In this document: positions 43,994 to 52,849 of the stretch, in pieces | Layout: each line of letters opens with the position of its first letter | How positions within the stretch are numbered: the first letter of the stretch is position 1 | From: Porticoccus sp002341315 | Lineage (GTDB): Bacteria; Pseudomonadota; Gammaproteobacteria; Pseudomonadales; Porticoccaceae | DNA length: 64,000 bases | Reading direction: 5' to 3' (one strand) | NCBI RefSeq assembly: GCF_047634355.1 | Contig: NZ_JBLIAL010000004.1 | Made by a program: the position numbers and the translations under genes | The notes under the pieces: model-generated | Told to the model about the DNA's origin: nothing | Databases searched by the model: none | The model's input: only the letters and a program-made list of their open reading frames with translations

Positions 43994-45580
43994 ATGGGTG
44001 TTAGCAGTTTATCCAGTGAAATCAATAAGAGGCGCACGTTTGCTATTATCTCGCACCCCGATGCCGGCAAAACCACCATCACCGAGAAGCTACTTTTATT
44101 CGGCAACCTGATTCAGGTGGCGGGTACCGTGAAAGGTAAAAAAGGCGATCGCCAGGCGACTTCCGACTGGATGCAGATGGAGAAGGAGCGGGGGATTTCT
44201 GTCACCTCGTCGGTGATGCAGTTTCCCTATCGGGATGCCATGGTCAATCTGCTGGATACCCCCGGCCACGAAGACTTCTCCGAGGATACCTATCGCACCC
44301 TGACGGCGGTGGATTCGGCACTGATGGTGATTGACGGTGCCAAGGGTGTTGAAGCCCGCACCATCAAGTTGATGGAGGTCTGCCGATTGCGGGACACGCC
44401 GATCATCTCTTTCGTCAACAAAATGGACCGCGACATTCGCGACCCTGTCGATTTGCTGGATGAAATTGAAGCGGTCCTGAAAATTACCGGTGCACCGATC
44501 AACTGGCCCATTGGTATGGGGCCGGATTTCAAGGGTGTGTATAACCTCTATACCGACACGATTCACGTGTTCAGACCGGGGCAGGGACACACCATTCCGG
44601 AGGACATTCAGATTGTGGGAATCGACTCCGATGAGGCCACCGAACTGCTGGGTTATTACGTGGATGATATCCGCGAGCAAATCGAGTTGGTGCGCGGTGC
44701 GACCCACCAGTTCGATCTCGAGATGTTCCTGGCCGGACAAATGACGCCGGTGTTCTTTGGTACTGCCCTGTCTAACTTCGGTGTTCGGGAAATGCTGGAC
44801 CATTTCGTGCAGTGGGCGCCACCGCCACAACCCCGGGGTGCAGTGGAGCGTGTGGTGGAAGCCGATGAGCAGCAATTCTCCGGTTTCGTGTTCAAGATCC
44901 AGGCGAACATGGACCCGAGGCACCGGGACCGGATTGCTTTCATGCGACTCTGTTCCGGTAAATATACCCAGGGCATGAAGATGCGCCATGTGCGTCTGGG
45001 CAAGGACGTCCGCATTGCCGATGCCGTGGGCTTCAAGGCTGGCGAGCGAATTGCCGTGGAGGAGGCGGTGGCCGGGGATATTATCGGTCTGCACAATCAC
45101 GGCACCATCCAGATCGGTGACACCTTCACTGCGGGTGAAGCTCTTAAATTTACCGGTATCCCCCATTTTGCACCGGAATTGTTCCGGCGTATCCGCCTGC
45201 GCGATCCGATGAAGATGAAGCAACTCCAGAAAGGCCTGCAGCAACTGTCAGAAGAGGGCAGTACCCAGGTGTTTTTCCCGATACAAAGCAACGATATCGT
45301 GGTTGGCGCAGTGGGCCAGTTGCAGTTCGATGTGGTGACTTATCGTCTCAAAGACGAGTACGGGGTGGAGGCGGTCTATGAGCCGGTCAATGTTTATACG
45401 GCTCGCTGGATTGAATCCGACGACAAGAAAAAAATCGACGAGCTGAAGCGAAAGGTACCGGAGGGCATTGCCGTGGATGGCGGTGGCCACCTCACCTATC
45501 TGGCGTCCACCCGGGTCAATCTGTCACTGACTGTCGAGCGCTATCCCGAGATTGATTTCAGAGCAACCCGGGAGCTCTGA
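43994..45580 (+). CDS. prfC: Peptide chain release factor 3
   Basis: 528-residue translational GTPase that recycles RF1/RF2 from the ribosome after termination. G1 is SHPDAGKTTITEKLL, G2 region ERGISVTSSVMQF, G3 DTPGHEDFSEDTYRTL and G4 NKMDRD. The RF3-specific middle and C-terminal domains follow (FSGFVFKIQANMDPRHRDRIAFMR). Length equals that of E. coli RF3 (529) within one residue. AGGA (43979-43982) precedes ATG 43994. A terminator follows the stop. Confidence 0.96.
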   Translation: MGVSSLSSEINKRRTFAIISHPDAGKTTITEKLLLFGNLIQVAGTVKGKKGDRQATSDWMQMEKERGISVTSSVMQFPYRDAMVNLLDTPGHEDFSEDTYRTLTAVDSALMVIDGAKGVEARTIKLMEVCRLRDTPIISFVNKMDRDIRDPVDLLDEIEAVLKITGAPINWPIGMGPDFKGVYNLYTDTIHVFRPGQGHTIPEDIQIVGIDSDEATELLGYYVDDIREQIELVRGATHQFDLEMFLAGQMTPVFFGTALSNFGVREMLDHFVQWAPPPQPRGAVERVVEADEQQFSGFVFKIQANMDPRHRDRIAFMRLCSGKYTQGMKMRHVRLGKDVRIADAVGFKAGERIAVEEAVAGDIIGLHNHGTIQIGDTFTAGEALKFTGIPHFAPELFRRIRLRDPMKMKQLQKGLQQLSEEGSTQVFFPIQSNDIVVGAVGQLQFDVVTYRLKDEYGVEAVYEPVNVYTARWIESDDKKKIDELKRKVPEGIAVDGGGHLTYLASTRVNLSLTVERYPEIDFRATREL

Positions 45581-45592
45581 CAGAGAGATCTG

Positions 45593-45626
45593 GCGGGACT
45601 TTTCTGAGTGCCCGCTCGTCATTTTT
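45593..45626 (+). terminator. Terminator after prfC
   Basis: GCGGGACT (45593-45600) pairs with AGTGCCCGC (45607-45615) with one bulged G and a 6-nt loop. Five T follow at 45622-45626 after a short spacer. A moderately convincing factor-independent terminator. Confidence 0.55.
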
Positions 45627-45700
45627 GATCAACCCTTAGTCATTGCCCACCATCACCGGTTGTAATAGTCTGGGTGCCATCGAAAGGATGGGGAAATGCC

Positions 45701-46195
45701 ATGGATAACCGCCGCAAAACGGTCGTCATCAACAGCCGCTTCCAGTACCAGTATGCGCTGCTTGCCGCCGCCGTTGCCGTACTGTTGGTCAACCTGACTA
45801 TTATCACCCATGCCCTGCTTGCCGGCCCCCCGGGCCTGCTACTCGGAGGCTGGAATATTCTGCTGGTGGCGGCTTTGGAAGTCCTGCTGATCGGCGGTGT
45901 CTGGTGGGGCAGTCTGGTGTCGAGTAATCGTATTGCCGGCCCTGTCTTTGTGCTGGTTCGACAGGCCGAAGCGCTGTCAGGCGGCGATTTTACTGCCAGG
46001 GTTCGTTTGCGTAAGCGGGATGTTTTTCAGCCCGAGGCGGAAGCGATTAACCGGAGCTTTGATATTCTGCAATTGCGTCTGCAAAGACTGAAACACCTGG
46101 TTGGAGAATTGGAAAAGCTGCCTGCCAGTGAACCAGTCGTGCCGGAAAAGATTGCCGAGCTGAAGGCTGAGCTCGATCAATTCAAGACCTCCTGA
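45701..46195 (+). CDS. Small membrane protein with HAMP-like region
   Basis: 164-residue protein. Two membrane helices (about 20-42 and 52-75) are followed by a HAMP-like linker (SSNRIAGPVFVLVRQAEALSGGDF, with conserved Pro and Glu) and a C-terminal helical, probably coiled-coil stretch. There is no kinase, cyclase or methyl-accepting domain, so it resembles a free-standing HAMP transducer. I start at ATG 45701 (MDNRRKT); ATG 45674 adds nine residues. Function unknown. Confidence 0.7.
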   Translation: MDNRRKTVVINSRFQYQYALLAAAVAVLLVNLTIITHALLAGPPGLLLGGWNILLVAALEVLLIGGVWWGSLVSSNRIAGPVFVLVRQAEALSGGDFTARVRLRKRDVFQPEAEAINRSFDILQLRLQRLKHLVGELEKLPASEPVVPEKIAELKAELDQFKTS

Positions 46196-46231
46196 TGCCA
46201 CCATCCCGACCAGTGTCAATAACTCGAGGGC

Positions 46232-47014
46232 TTGCTGATTTCGATTCAGCAGGTAGCCAAAGCGTTGCCTGAGCTGTCCATTTTCTTACCGCTCACTGCC
46301 ATCGCCTTCGTGGCCGGGTTTATTTCCTCCATGGCCGGTGCCGGTGGCATGCTGACTTTGCCAGCTCTGCTCTGGGCAGGGCTGCCGCCCATTACTGCCC
46401 TGGCGACCAACAAGGTGCAGAGCACGCTGGGTACGCTCTCCTCGGCCTGGAATTTTTTTCGCAAGGGTCATCTGGAACTGAGACCACTGTTGCCCTCCTT
46501 TGTGACAGCGCTGCTGGGTGCCTGCCTGGGCACCTGGACAGCACTCAGTGTAGGCAACGAATTACTGGCCCTGTTGCTACCGGTATTGTTGATTGCCATT
46601 GGCCTGTATTTCCTGTTGGCACCGAAAATGACCGACGAAAACCGTCAGTCCCGTCTGTCCCCGGCACAGTTTGCCTGTACTGCTGCACCGCTAATGGGAT
46701 TTTATGGTGGTTTCTTTGGCCCGGGAATGGGGTCAATTTTTCCGTTTCTACTGGTTTGGCTGCTGGGTTATGGTTTACGTAAAGCCACGGCTCAGACCAA
46801 GGCTATGGTCCTTTCGGTGAACGGCGTATCGGCTGTGATATTTATACTCGGTGGTCATGTGAACTGGTCTCTGGCGATTGCTATGTCCCTGGCTCAGGTG
46901 GTGGGCGCGCGGCTGGGTTCCAATCTGGTGATCAGCCGGGGCTCAGCCCTGGTTCAGCCAGTGATTGTCGCGGTAACGTTGCTGGTGGCATTCAAGCTGT
47001 TGGTGCTACCGTGA
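46232..47014 (+). CDS. TSUP (TauE/SafE) family membrane transporter
   Basis: 260-residue inner-membrane protein with about eight helices in two homologous halves. Characteristic repeats are GFISSMAGAGGMLTLPALL and GFYGGFFGPGMGSIF. Family members export sulfite, sulfonates or sulfoacetate, or take up related compounds; the substrate here is not predictable. The start is uncertain: TTG 46232 lies very close to the only purine-rich box (GAGGG, 46226-46230), so a near-cognate start a few codons downstream is possible. It overlaps the next gene by 4 bp. Confidence 0.82.
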   Translation: MLISIQQVAKALPELSIFLPLTAIAFVAGFISSMAGAGGMLTLPALLWAGLPPITALATNKVQSTLGTLSSAWNFFRKGHLELRPLLPSFVTALLGACLGTWTALSVGNELLALLLPVLLIAIGLYFLLAPKMTDENRQSRLSPAQFACTAAPLMGFYGGFFGPGMGSIFPFLLVWLLGYGLRKATAQTKAMVLSVNGVSAVIFILGGHVNWSLAIAMSLAQVVGARLGSNLVISRGSALVQPVIVAVTLLVAFKLLVLP

Positions 47015-47340
47015 CCCTGCTGCTAACAATATTGCTGACATTTGCCGTGGTGCTGGTAGCCCTGGTGGTTTTTGTGCGCTTTGGTACACCTTACTATCTG
47101 TTGAAAAAAGAGAATCTGGAAACCCTGCTCACCCTGATGGTGGAAGGGCGAGCCACCGATTCAGATTGGCAGGTATTTCTGGGCGTACCGATCCGACATA
47201 ATGAGCGTCTTGAAATGATTCGTCAGCAATGTGTCGACATCGATCAGCGCGAATATGTGGGCGGCACAGGTTTTTTGTTGACCAGACGGGGTATTGATGA
47301 AGTGAAGCAGTTGCTTGATGAACTCAAGGGAGAGCAATGA
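47011..47340 (+). CDS. Small membrane-anchored hypothetical protein
   Basis: 109-residue protein with one N-terminal membrane helix (TLLLTILLTFAVVLVALVVFVRFG) and a soluble C-terminal domain of about 80 residues, mostly helical. No family recognised. GTG 47011 overlaps the TSUP stop (GTGA) and its own stop overlaps the next ATG, so three genes are translationally coupled. Confidence 0.7.
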   Translation: MTLLLTILLTFAVVLVALVVFVRFGTPYYLLKKENLETLLTLMVEGRATDSDWQVFLGVPIRHNERLEMIRQQCVDIDQREYVGGTGFLLTRRGIDEVKQLLDELKGEQ

Positions 47341-48449
47341 TGAATGGAGAATTATCACCCATGGCCAAGGGATTGCTGACTGCTGCTGCCTTCGTGGTGG
47401 TCGTTGCCGGTCTCAAGGCAGCGGAAACCGTGTTGGTGCCGTTTCTGTTGTCGGTATTTATTGCACTGATTTTTTCGCCGCTGCTGGCCTGGCTGAAAGA
47501 GCGCCGGGTGCCCAATGTGGTGGCCATCTGTCTGATCATTGCCCTGGTGGTCTTGATTGGCTGGCTGATCGGTATTCTGGTGGGCTCCTCCATCAATGAT
47601 TTCCGCAAAAATCTGCCAGCTTATCAGGAGGGTCTGCAACAGTTGAGCGGTGGGCTGCTGACCTGGCTGGGGGAGCACGGGGTCAAGCTGGACATGGAGC
47701 AGATGCGCAACAGCTTCGATCCCGGCAAGATCATGCAGTTGGCTGGCAATACCCTGAGTTCGCTGGGCAATGCCATGACCAACGCCTTCCTGATTCTGCT
47801 GACAGTGATTTTTATCCTCGCGGAACAGGTGGGCTTTAGTGAAAAACTGCAGCTGGCCAGAAAGGACAACGGTGTCAGTCGTGACACCATGCAAAAGTTT
47901 ACCGACAGCGTTAACAGCTATCTGGGCATCAAATCGCTGTTGAGCTTGCTTACCGGGGTACTGGTGATGATCTGGCTGTGGATTCTCGGCCTGGATTACC
48001 CGGTGATGTGGGGGTTGTTAGCGTTTTTGCTCAATTTTGTGCCGAATATCGGCTCCATTATCGCGGCGGTGCCACCGGTGCTGCTGGCACTGGTTCAACT
48101 GAATCCGCTGTTTGCGGGACTCACCGCCCTCGGCTTTCTTGTGGTGAATGTACTGGTGGGCAATTTTCTCGAGCCGAGAATCATGGGCCGGGGTCTCAAT
48201 CTGTCGCCCCTGGTGGTATTTCTTTCATTGGTCTTCTGGGGCTGGGTGCTTGGCCCGGTGGGCATGTTGCTGTCCATTCCGCTGACCATCATGGTCAAGA
48301 TTGCCCTGGAAAATGACCCCGATACCTACTGGATGGGCGTGATGCTCGGTTCCGGCGAGGGTGCCCCGGTATTGACGAAAGCGGAAGAGCAGCAATCGAA
48401 GGAAGCAGATAACAAGGTATTGACGGACGCGGAAGATAAGCAGGACTGA
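47337..48449 (+). CDS. AI-2E family transporter (PerM/TqsA-like)
   Basis: 370-residue inner-membrane protein with about eight helices, typical of the AI-2E transporter family (PF01594): LVPFLLSVFIALIFSPLLAWL near the start and FLLNFVPNIGSIIAAVPPVLLAL in the second half. Family members export small molecules or act as ion antiporters; direct AI-2 export is shown for few. The C-terminal 40 residues are polar and charged. Start is ATG 47337 or 47340. Confidence 0.85.
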   Translation: MMNGELSPMAKGLLTAAAFVVVVAGLKAAETVLVPFLLSVFIALIFSPLLAWLKERRVPNVVAICLIIALVVLIGWLIGILVGSSINDFRKNLPAYQEGLQQLSGGLLTWLGEHGVKLDMEQMRNSFDPGKIMQLAGNTLSSLGNAMTNAFLILLTVIFILAEQVGFSEKLQLARKDNGVSRDTMQKFTDSVNSYLGIKSLLSLLTGVLVMIWLWILGLDYPVMWGLLAFLLNFVPNIGSIIAAVPPVLLALVQLNPLFAGLTALGFLVVNVLVGNFLEPRIMGRGLNLSPLVVFLSLVFWGWVLGPVGMLLSIPLTIMVKIALENDPDTYWMGVMLGSGEGAPVLTKAEEQQSKEADNKVLTDAEDKQD

Positions 48450-48500
48450 GTATTCCGTTCCGGAAAAACGTTTCTTGTAATAAAAGGGGGGAGAGCGACG

Positions 48501-49163
48501 ATGTCCAATCAAACCATCAGTCTCACAGATGCACTTCATCAATACCTGCTGGATGTCTCCCTGCGGGAGTCAGATGTGCTGAAGGCACTGCGCGAGGAAA
48601 CGGCGACACTCTCAACCGCCAACATGCAGATTGCGCCAGAGCAGGGACAGTTCATGGCGCTGCTGGTGCATCTCTGCGGTGCCCGACACATCATTGAAGT
48701 GGGGGTCTACACCGGTTACAGCTCCCTGGCAATGGCGTTGGCGCTGCCCGAGAATGGCCGTTTGCTGGCCTGTGATCTCAGTGAAGAATATACCAATATT
48801 GCCCAGCGCTACTGGAGCGAAGCCGGTGTGAGCAGCAAAATAGACCTGCATCTGGCCCCGGCAATCGAGACCCTGCAAACCCTGCGCAAGGACGGTGCCG
48901 CCGGACGTTTTGACATGGCCTTTATCGATGCCGATAAAGCGAGTTACGACGCCTATTACGAACACTGCCTGGCGCTGCTGCGCCAGGGCGGCCTGATTAT
49001 CGTGGACAACGTGCTGTGGGGCGGTTCGGTGGTCGATCCCGACAAACAGGATGAAGACACCTGCGCCATTCGTGCCTTCAATCAAAAATTGTTGGCCGAC
49101 CAGCGGGTGGACATCAGCCTGGTACCGATTGGCGACGGACTGACATTGGCGAGAAAAAGATAG
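48501..49163 (+). CDS. SAM-dependent O-methyltransferase (caffeoyl-CoA OMT family)
   Basis: 220-residue cytoplasmic class I methyltransferase of the methyltransf_3 family. Motifs: HIIEVGVYTGYSSLAMALALP (SAM binding), LLACDLSEEY, the metal-binding FDMAFIDADKASYDAYYE and IIVDNVLWGG. The substrate is probably a catechol-type or other hydroxylated small molecule; the exact one is unknown. A GGGGGGAGAG box precedes ATG 48501. Confidence 0.88.
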   Translation: MSNQTISLTDALHQYLLDVSLRESDVLKALREETATLSTANMQIAPEQGQFMALLVHLCGARHIIEVGVYTGYSSLAMALALPENGRLLACDLSEEYTNIAQRYWSEAGVSSKIDLHLAPAIETLQTLRKDGAAGRFDMAFIDADKASYDAYYEHCLALLRQGGLIIVDNVLWGGSVVDPDKQDEDTCAIRAFNQKLLADQRVDISLVPIGDGLTLARKR

Positions 49164-49237
49164 CGCCCGGCGGATTTAATTGTGCAGCTTTTCGATCTGT
49201 CTCAGGGGATCGACAGGCTCGCCGACAGGAGTGATGT

Positions 49238-50419
49238 ATGACGACCATTGGTACCCCTCTCGCACCCCGTGCCACCCGGGTAATGCTGCTCGGCAGTGGT
49301 GAGCTCGGTAAAGAGGTGGCCATAGAGTTGATGCGCTACGGTTGCGAGGTGATTGCCGTGGATCGCTACGCCAATGCACCGGCTATGCAGGTGGCCCATC
49401 GCAGTCATGTGATCAACATGCTGGACGGTGAGGCGTTGCGCTGGCTGGTGGAGAACGAAAAGCCGCATCTGATTGCGCCGGAAATCGAGGCGATAGCCAC
49501 TGCCGAGCTGGTTGCGCTCGAGCAGGAGGGCTGGCAGGTGGTGCCCTCGGCGAGAGCGGTTCACCTCACCATGAACCGCGAGGGCATCCGCCGACTTGCC
49601 GCCGAGGAACTGAAATTGGCGACGTCGCCCTATTGCTTTGCTGACAGCAGAGTCGAATATGAAGCTGCTATCAGGGCGGTGGGGTTGCCCTGTGTGGTCA
49701 AACCGATCATGTCTTCTTCGGGCAAAGGCCAGAGTACCGTCAAAACCGAAGAGCAGATCGATGCCGCCTGGGAGTATGCCCAATCCGGTGGTCGCAGCGG
49801 TCAGGGCAAGGTGATTGTCGAGGGGTTTGTGGACTTTGATGATGAAATCACGTTGCTCACAGTGCGTCATCGGGATGGCACCAGTTTCTGTGCCCCCATC
49901 GGCCACCGTCAGGAAAAAGGCGATTACCGCGAGTCCTGGCAGCCCCAGTTTATGGATACCGCTGTCCTTGAGGAAGCGCAGCGGATTGCCGCCGCCGTTA
50001 CCGGTGCCCTGGGCGGTTATGGCCTGTTTGGTGTCGAGCTGTTTATCAAGGGCAATGCCGTCTATTTCAGTGAGGTGTCGCCGCGGCCCCACGATACCGG
50101 TCTGGTGACACTGATGTCCCAGAATCTGTCCGAATTCGCCCTGCATGCCAGGGCCATTCTCGGCTTGCCGATTCCTGTGATCCACCAGCTTGGGCCCTGT
50201 GCTTCCGCCGTACTATTGGTGACGGGCGAGTCCAGCGACATGCGTTACGGTAACCTGTCTGCAGCGCTGGCCGAGCCGGACACGGAACTGCGCCTGTTCG
50301 GTAAACCGGCGGTTCGTGGTGAACGACGTCTCGGGGTTGCACTGGCCCGGGATGGCAGCACTGAGGCAGCTGTGGCGAAGGCCCTGCGGGTTGTTGGGCA
50401 GATCGAGGTAACCCTGTAG
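49238..50419 (+). CDS. purT: Formate-dependent GAR transformylase PurT
   Basis: 393-residue ATP-grasp enzyme of purine synthesis that makes formylglycinamide ribonucleotide from GAR, formate and ATP. The N-terminal pre-ATP-grasp domain (MLLGSGELGKEVAIELMRYGCEVIAVDRY) is followed by ATP-grasp sequences (LPCVVKPIMSSSGKGQSTV, VIVEGFVDFDDEITLL, FGVELFIKGNAVYFSEVSPRPHDTG). Length matches E. coli PurT (392). It appears to be transcribed on its own or with the upstream methyltransferase, 74 bp away. Confidence 0.96.
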   Translation: MTTIGTPLAPRATRVMLLGSGELGKEVAIELMRYGCEVIAVDRYANAPAMQVAHRSHVINMLDGEALRWLVENEKPHLIAPEIEAIATAELVALEQEGWQVVPSARAVHLTMNREGIRRLAAEELKLATSPYCFADSRVEYEAAIRAVGLPCVVKPIMSSSGKGQSTVKTEEQIDAAWEYAQSGGRSGQGKVIVEGFVDFDDEITLLTVRHRDGTSFCAPIGHRQEKGDYRESWQPQFMDTAVLEEAQRIAAAVTGALGGYGLFGVELFIKGNAVYFSEVSPRPHDTGLVTLMSQNLSEFALHARAILGLPIPVIHQLGPCASAVLLVTGESSDMRYGNLSAALAEPDTELRLFGKPAVRGERRLGVALARDGSTEAAVAKALRVVGQIEVTL

Positions 50420-50513
50420 TGAGTATTGCACAGGTCAGCGGTTGGGGTTGTCTCTGGGAAACCCGGTTTGTTGTGTTTCTTCAGTCCATCAACTGTCGAT
50501 CCGGAGTATCCCT

Positions 50514-52415
50514 GTGAGTGGTGTAAACAGCGATCAGTTAATCGTCTTTGCGGTGCTGGCCGCTACCTTGGGTATGTTTGTCTGGAATCGCTGGCGCTAC
50601 GATATCGTCGCACTGATGGCCCTACTGGTGGTGGCGCTGGTGGGTATCGTGCCGCCTGATCAGGTCTTTATGGGACTCGGTCATCCGGCGGTGATCACGG
50701 TGGCGGCAGTGCTGGTGTTAAGTCGCGGGCTGCTCAATGCCGGGGTGGTGGACACCCTCTCAAAGCACCTGATGCGAGCGGGCAATGCACCCTGGATTCA
50801 GGTGGCGGTGCTGACCGGTATCGTGGCCATCTGTTCCGGCTTTATGAACAATGTCGGTGCGTTGGCGCTGTTTATGCCAGTGGCGGTGTGGATGTCCCGC
50901 CAGAGCGGCTTTTCACCCTCCTTGCTGCTGATGCCATTGGCGTTTGGTTCGCTGCTCGGCGGCATGCTGACCATGATCGGCACCCCGCCCAATATCATTA
51001 TTGCGTCCTATCGGGCCGAGGCCGGTGGCACACCTTTTGGCATGTTTGATTTTATGCCGGTGGGGGCGCTGGTGACGGTGGTTGGGGTGGCCTTTATCGC
51101 ACTGGTCGGCTGGCGATTAACGCCCCGGCGTGAAGATCAGGATGACTCGGAGTCGCTGTTTGAAATCAGCGCCTATCTGACGGAGCTGCGGATTCCGGAA
51201 GGCTGCAAATACGCGGGACAAACCCTTCACGACCTGTTGTCCGTCGTGCAGGACGATTCCGATGTGATGGTGGTGGGCCTCTACCGCGACGAGCAGCGTC
51301 AGGAAATGCCGTCCATCTACAAGGTATTGCGGGAGCAGGATATTCTGCTGGTGGAGGCGGACTCGGACAGCCTCAAGTCACTGATTGACGAGACCGGCCT
51401 CGAATTGGCGGAGGGGAGCAGCAAAGAGGAGAATCTGGCAGATTCATCCAAAGATGAAGATGATGAATTGCAGGTTTCTGTAGAACATGCGCAGCTGGAC
51501 AGGAACAGCGACGCCGCCACCGAAGAAAAGACCGATGAGAAACCAAAGACCAAACCGGGCAAGCTGACGCTGGTGGAAGCCATTGTCACGCCCGGTTCGG
51601 TATTGGTGGGAACAACCGCCACCGGTGTCGATTTGCGCAAGCGTTTCAGCGTGAATGTGCTCGCTGTGGCCCGGCAGGGTCATCGGCTGCGTCAGCGAAT
51701 TGGCAAAATCCGCTTTGTGGCGGGTGATATTCTGTTGCTCCAGGCTCACGAGGAAAACCTGTCGGCATCGCTTGCCAGTCTGGGTTGCCTGCCGCTGGCC
51801 TCCCGGGGGCTGGAGATGGCCCGGCCGCGCAAGGTTTTTCTGGCCATTGCGATTTTTGCACTGTCGTTGGCTGTGATAGCCCTGAATCTGGTATCCGCCG
51901 CCACTGCGCTGGTGGGCGGTGCATTGGTGATGGTGCTGGTGAATCTGGTGCCGCCTGGTGAAATCTACAAAAGTATCGATATGCCGGTGATTGTATTGCT
52001 GGCTGCCATGCTGCCGGTTGGCAATGCCCTGGAAACCACCGGTGGCTCCCAGTTGATTGCCGACGGTTTATTGAACATTGCCGGCGCTGTGCCGCCGATG
52101 GCGACCCTGGCGATACTGATGACGGCGGTCATGCTGCTGTCCAATGTGGTCAACAATGCCGCGGCTGCGATTCTGGCTGCCCCGGTGGCCATCAACCTTG
52201 CTCAGGGTATGCAGGTTTCGGCGGACCCCTTTCTGATGGCGGTGGCGATTGGTGCCTCCTGCGCCTTTCTGACGCCCATCGGACATCAATCCAATACCCT
52301 GGTGATGGAGCCAGGTGGTTATCAGTTTGGTGACTACTGGCGAATGGGCCTGCCGTTATCCATACTGATTGTTGCCTGTGCCACGCCCATGATCCTCTGG
52401 GTCTGGCCACTGTAA
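50514..52415 (+). CDS. SLC13-family permease with two RCK_C (TrkA-C) domains
   Basis: 633-residue inner-membrane transporter of the SLC13/DASS type. N-terminal helices (about 5-190) include GHPAVITVAAVLVLSRGL and the substrate-loop motif MIGTPPNIIIASYR. Two cytoplasmic RCK_C domains follow (about 215-290 and 365-440) and then a second helix block (about 445-630) with a closing GHQSNTLVMEPGGY motif. Between the RCK_C domains is an unusual acidic, Glu/Asp/Ser/Lys-rich linker of about 55 residues. Start GTG 50514 is supported by GGAG (50503-50506) at 7 bp. The substrate (dicarboxylate, sulfate or other) is not determinable. Confidence 0.87.
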   Translation: MSGVNSDQLIVFAVLAATLGMFVWNRWRYDIVALMALLVVALVGIVPPDQVFMGLGHPAVITVAAVLVLSRGLLNAGVVDTLSKHLMRAGNAPWIQVAVLTGIVAICSGFMNNVGALALFMPVAVWMSRQSGFSPSLLLMPLAFGSLLGGMLTMIGTPPNIIIASYRAEAGGTPFGMFDFMPVGALVTVVGVAFIALVGWRLTPRREDQDDSESLFEISAYLTELRIPEGCKYAGQTLHDLLSVVQDDSDVMVVGLYRDEQRQEMPSIYKVLREQDILLVEADSDSLKSLIDETGLELAEGSSKEENLADSSKDEDDELQVSVEHAQLDRNSDAATEEKTDEKPKTKPGKLTLVEAIVTPGSVLVGTTATGVDLRKRFSVNVLAVARQGHRLRQRIGKIRFVAGDILLLQAHEENLSASLASLGCLPLASRGLEMARPRKVFLAIAIFALSLAVIALNLVSAATALVGGALVMVLVNLVPPGEIYKSIDMPVIVLLAAMLPVGNALETTGGSQLIADGLLNIAGAVPPMATLAILMTAVMLLSNVVNNAAAAILAAPVAINLAQGMQVSADPFLMAVAIGASCAFLTPIGHQSNTLVMEPGGYQFGDYWRMGLPLSILIVACATPMILWVWPL

Positions 52416-52432
52416 AACAGGACAGTCATATT

Positions 52433-52789
52433 ATGGAATTTACCGAGATGATTTCTCTGGCTGGGTATGCGATCGAAGCGACCGGGGTATTGGTGGTAAT
52501 GGTTGGTTCTGTACTCTCCACCATCAATTTCCTGCGGGTTTATCGACATCAATTGGAGGGTGTTGCTTATCGGGTGTATCGCAGACAGTTGGGGCGCTCG
52601 ATCATTTTGGGACTGGAATTCCTGATCGCCGGCGACATCATCCGCACCGTGATTGTAGAAACCTCACTGGAGAATGTCGCCGTGCTCGGCCTGATCATTC
52701 TGATCCGGACTTTCCTCAGCCTGACCCTGCACTTGGAAATCGAGGGTCGATGGCCCTGGCAACCGGAGGACAAGGGATCCGCACAATAG
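52433..52789 (+). CDS. DUF1622 family membrane protein
   Basis: 118-residue protein with three membrane helices (about 7-30, 52-72 and 80-100), matching DUF1622 (GYAIEATGVLVVMVGSV; YRRQLGRSIILGLEFLIAGDIIRTV). Members are small inner-membrane proteins of unknown function. It lies 17 bp after the SLC13 permease gene and is probably co-transcribed, so it may assist or modulate that transporter (inference). Confidence 0.82.
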   Translation: MEFTEMISLAGYAIEATGVLVVMVGSVLSTINFLRVYRHQLEGVAYRVYRRQLGRSIILGLEFLIAGDIIRTVIVETSLENVAVLGLIILIRTFLSLTLHLEIEGRWPWQPEDKGSAQ

Positions 52790-52849
52790 GTCAGTTAAAC
52801 AGAATCCTGTTGAATCATTGAGCGTTCGGATGGTTGGTTAAAAAACCTG

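Noticed and set aside
44096..45244. Long open frame (382 codons) on the minus strand inside prfC
   Set aside because: It is the antisense shadow of a clearly coding, highly conserved gene; its composition (His- and Gln-rich) is typical of such shadows and it has no start signal.
52790..52849. Terminator between DUF1622 and selO
   Set aside because: Only a 5-bp AACAG/CTGTT hairpin without a T tract; too weak to call.
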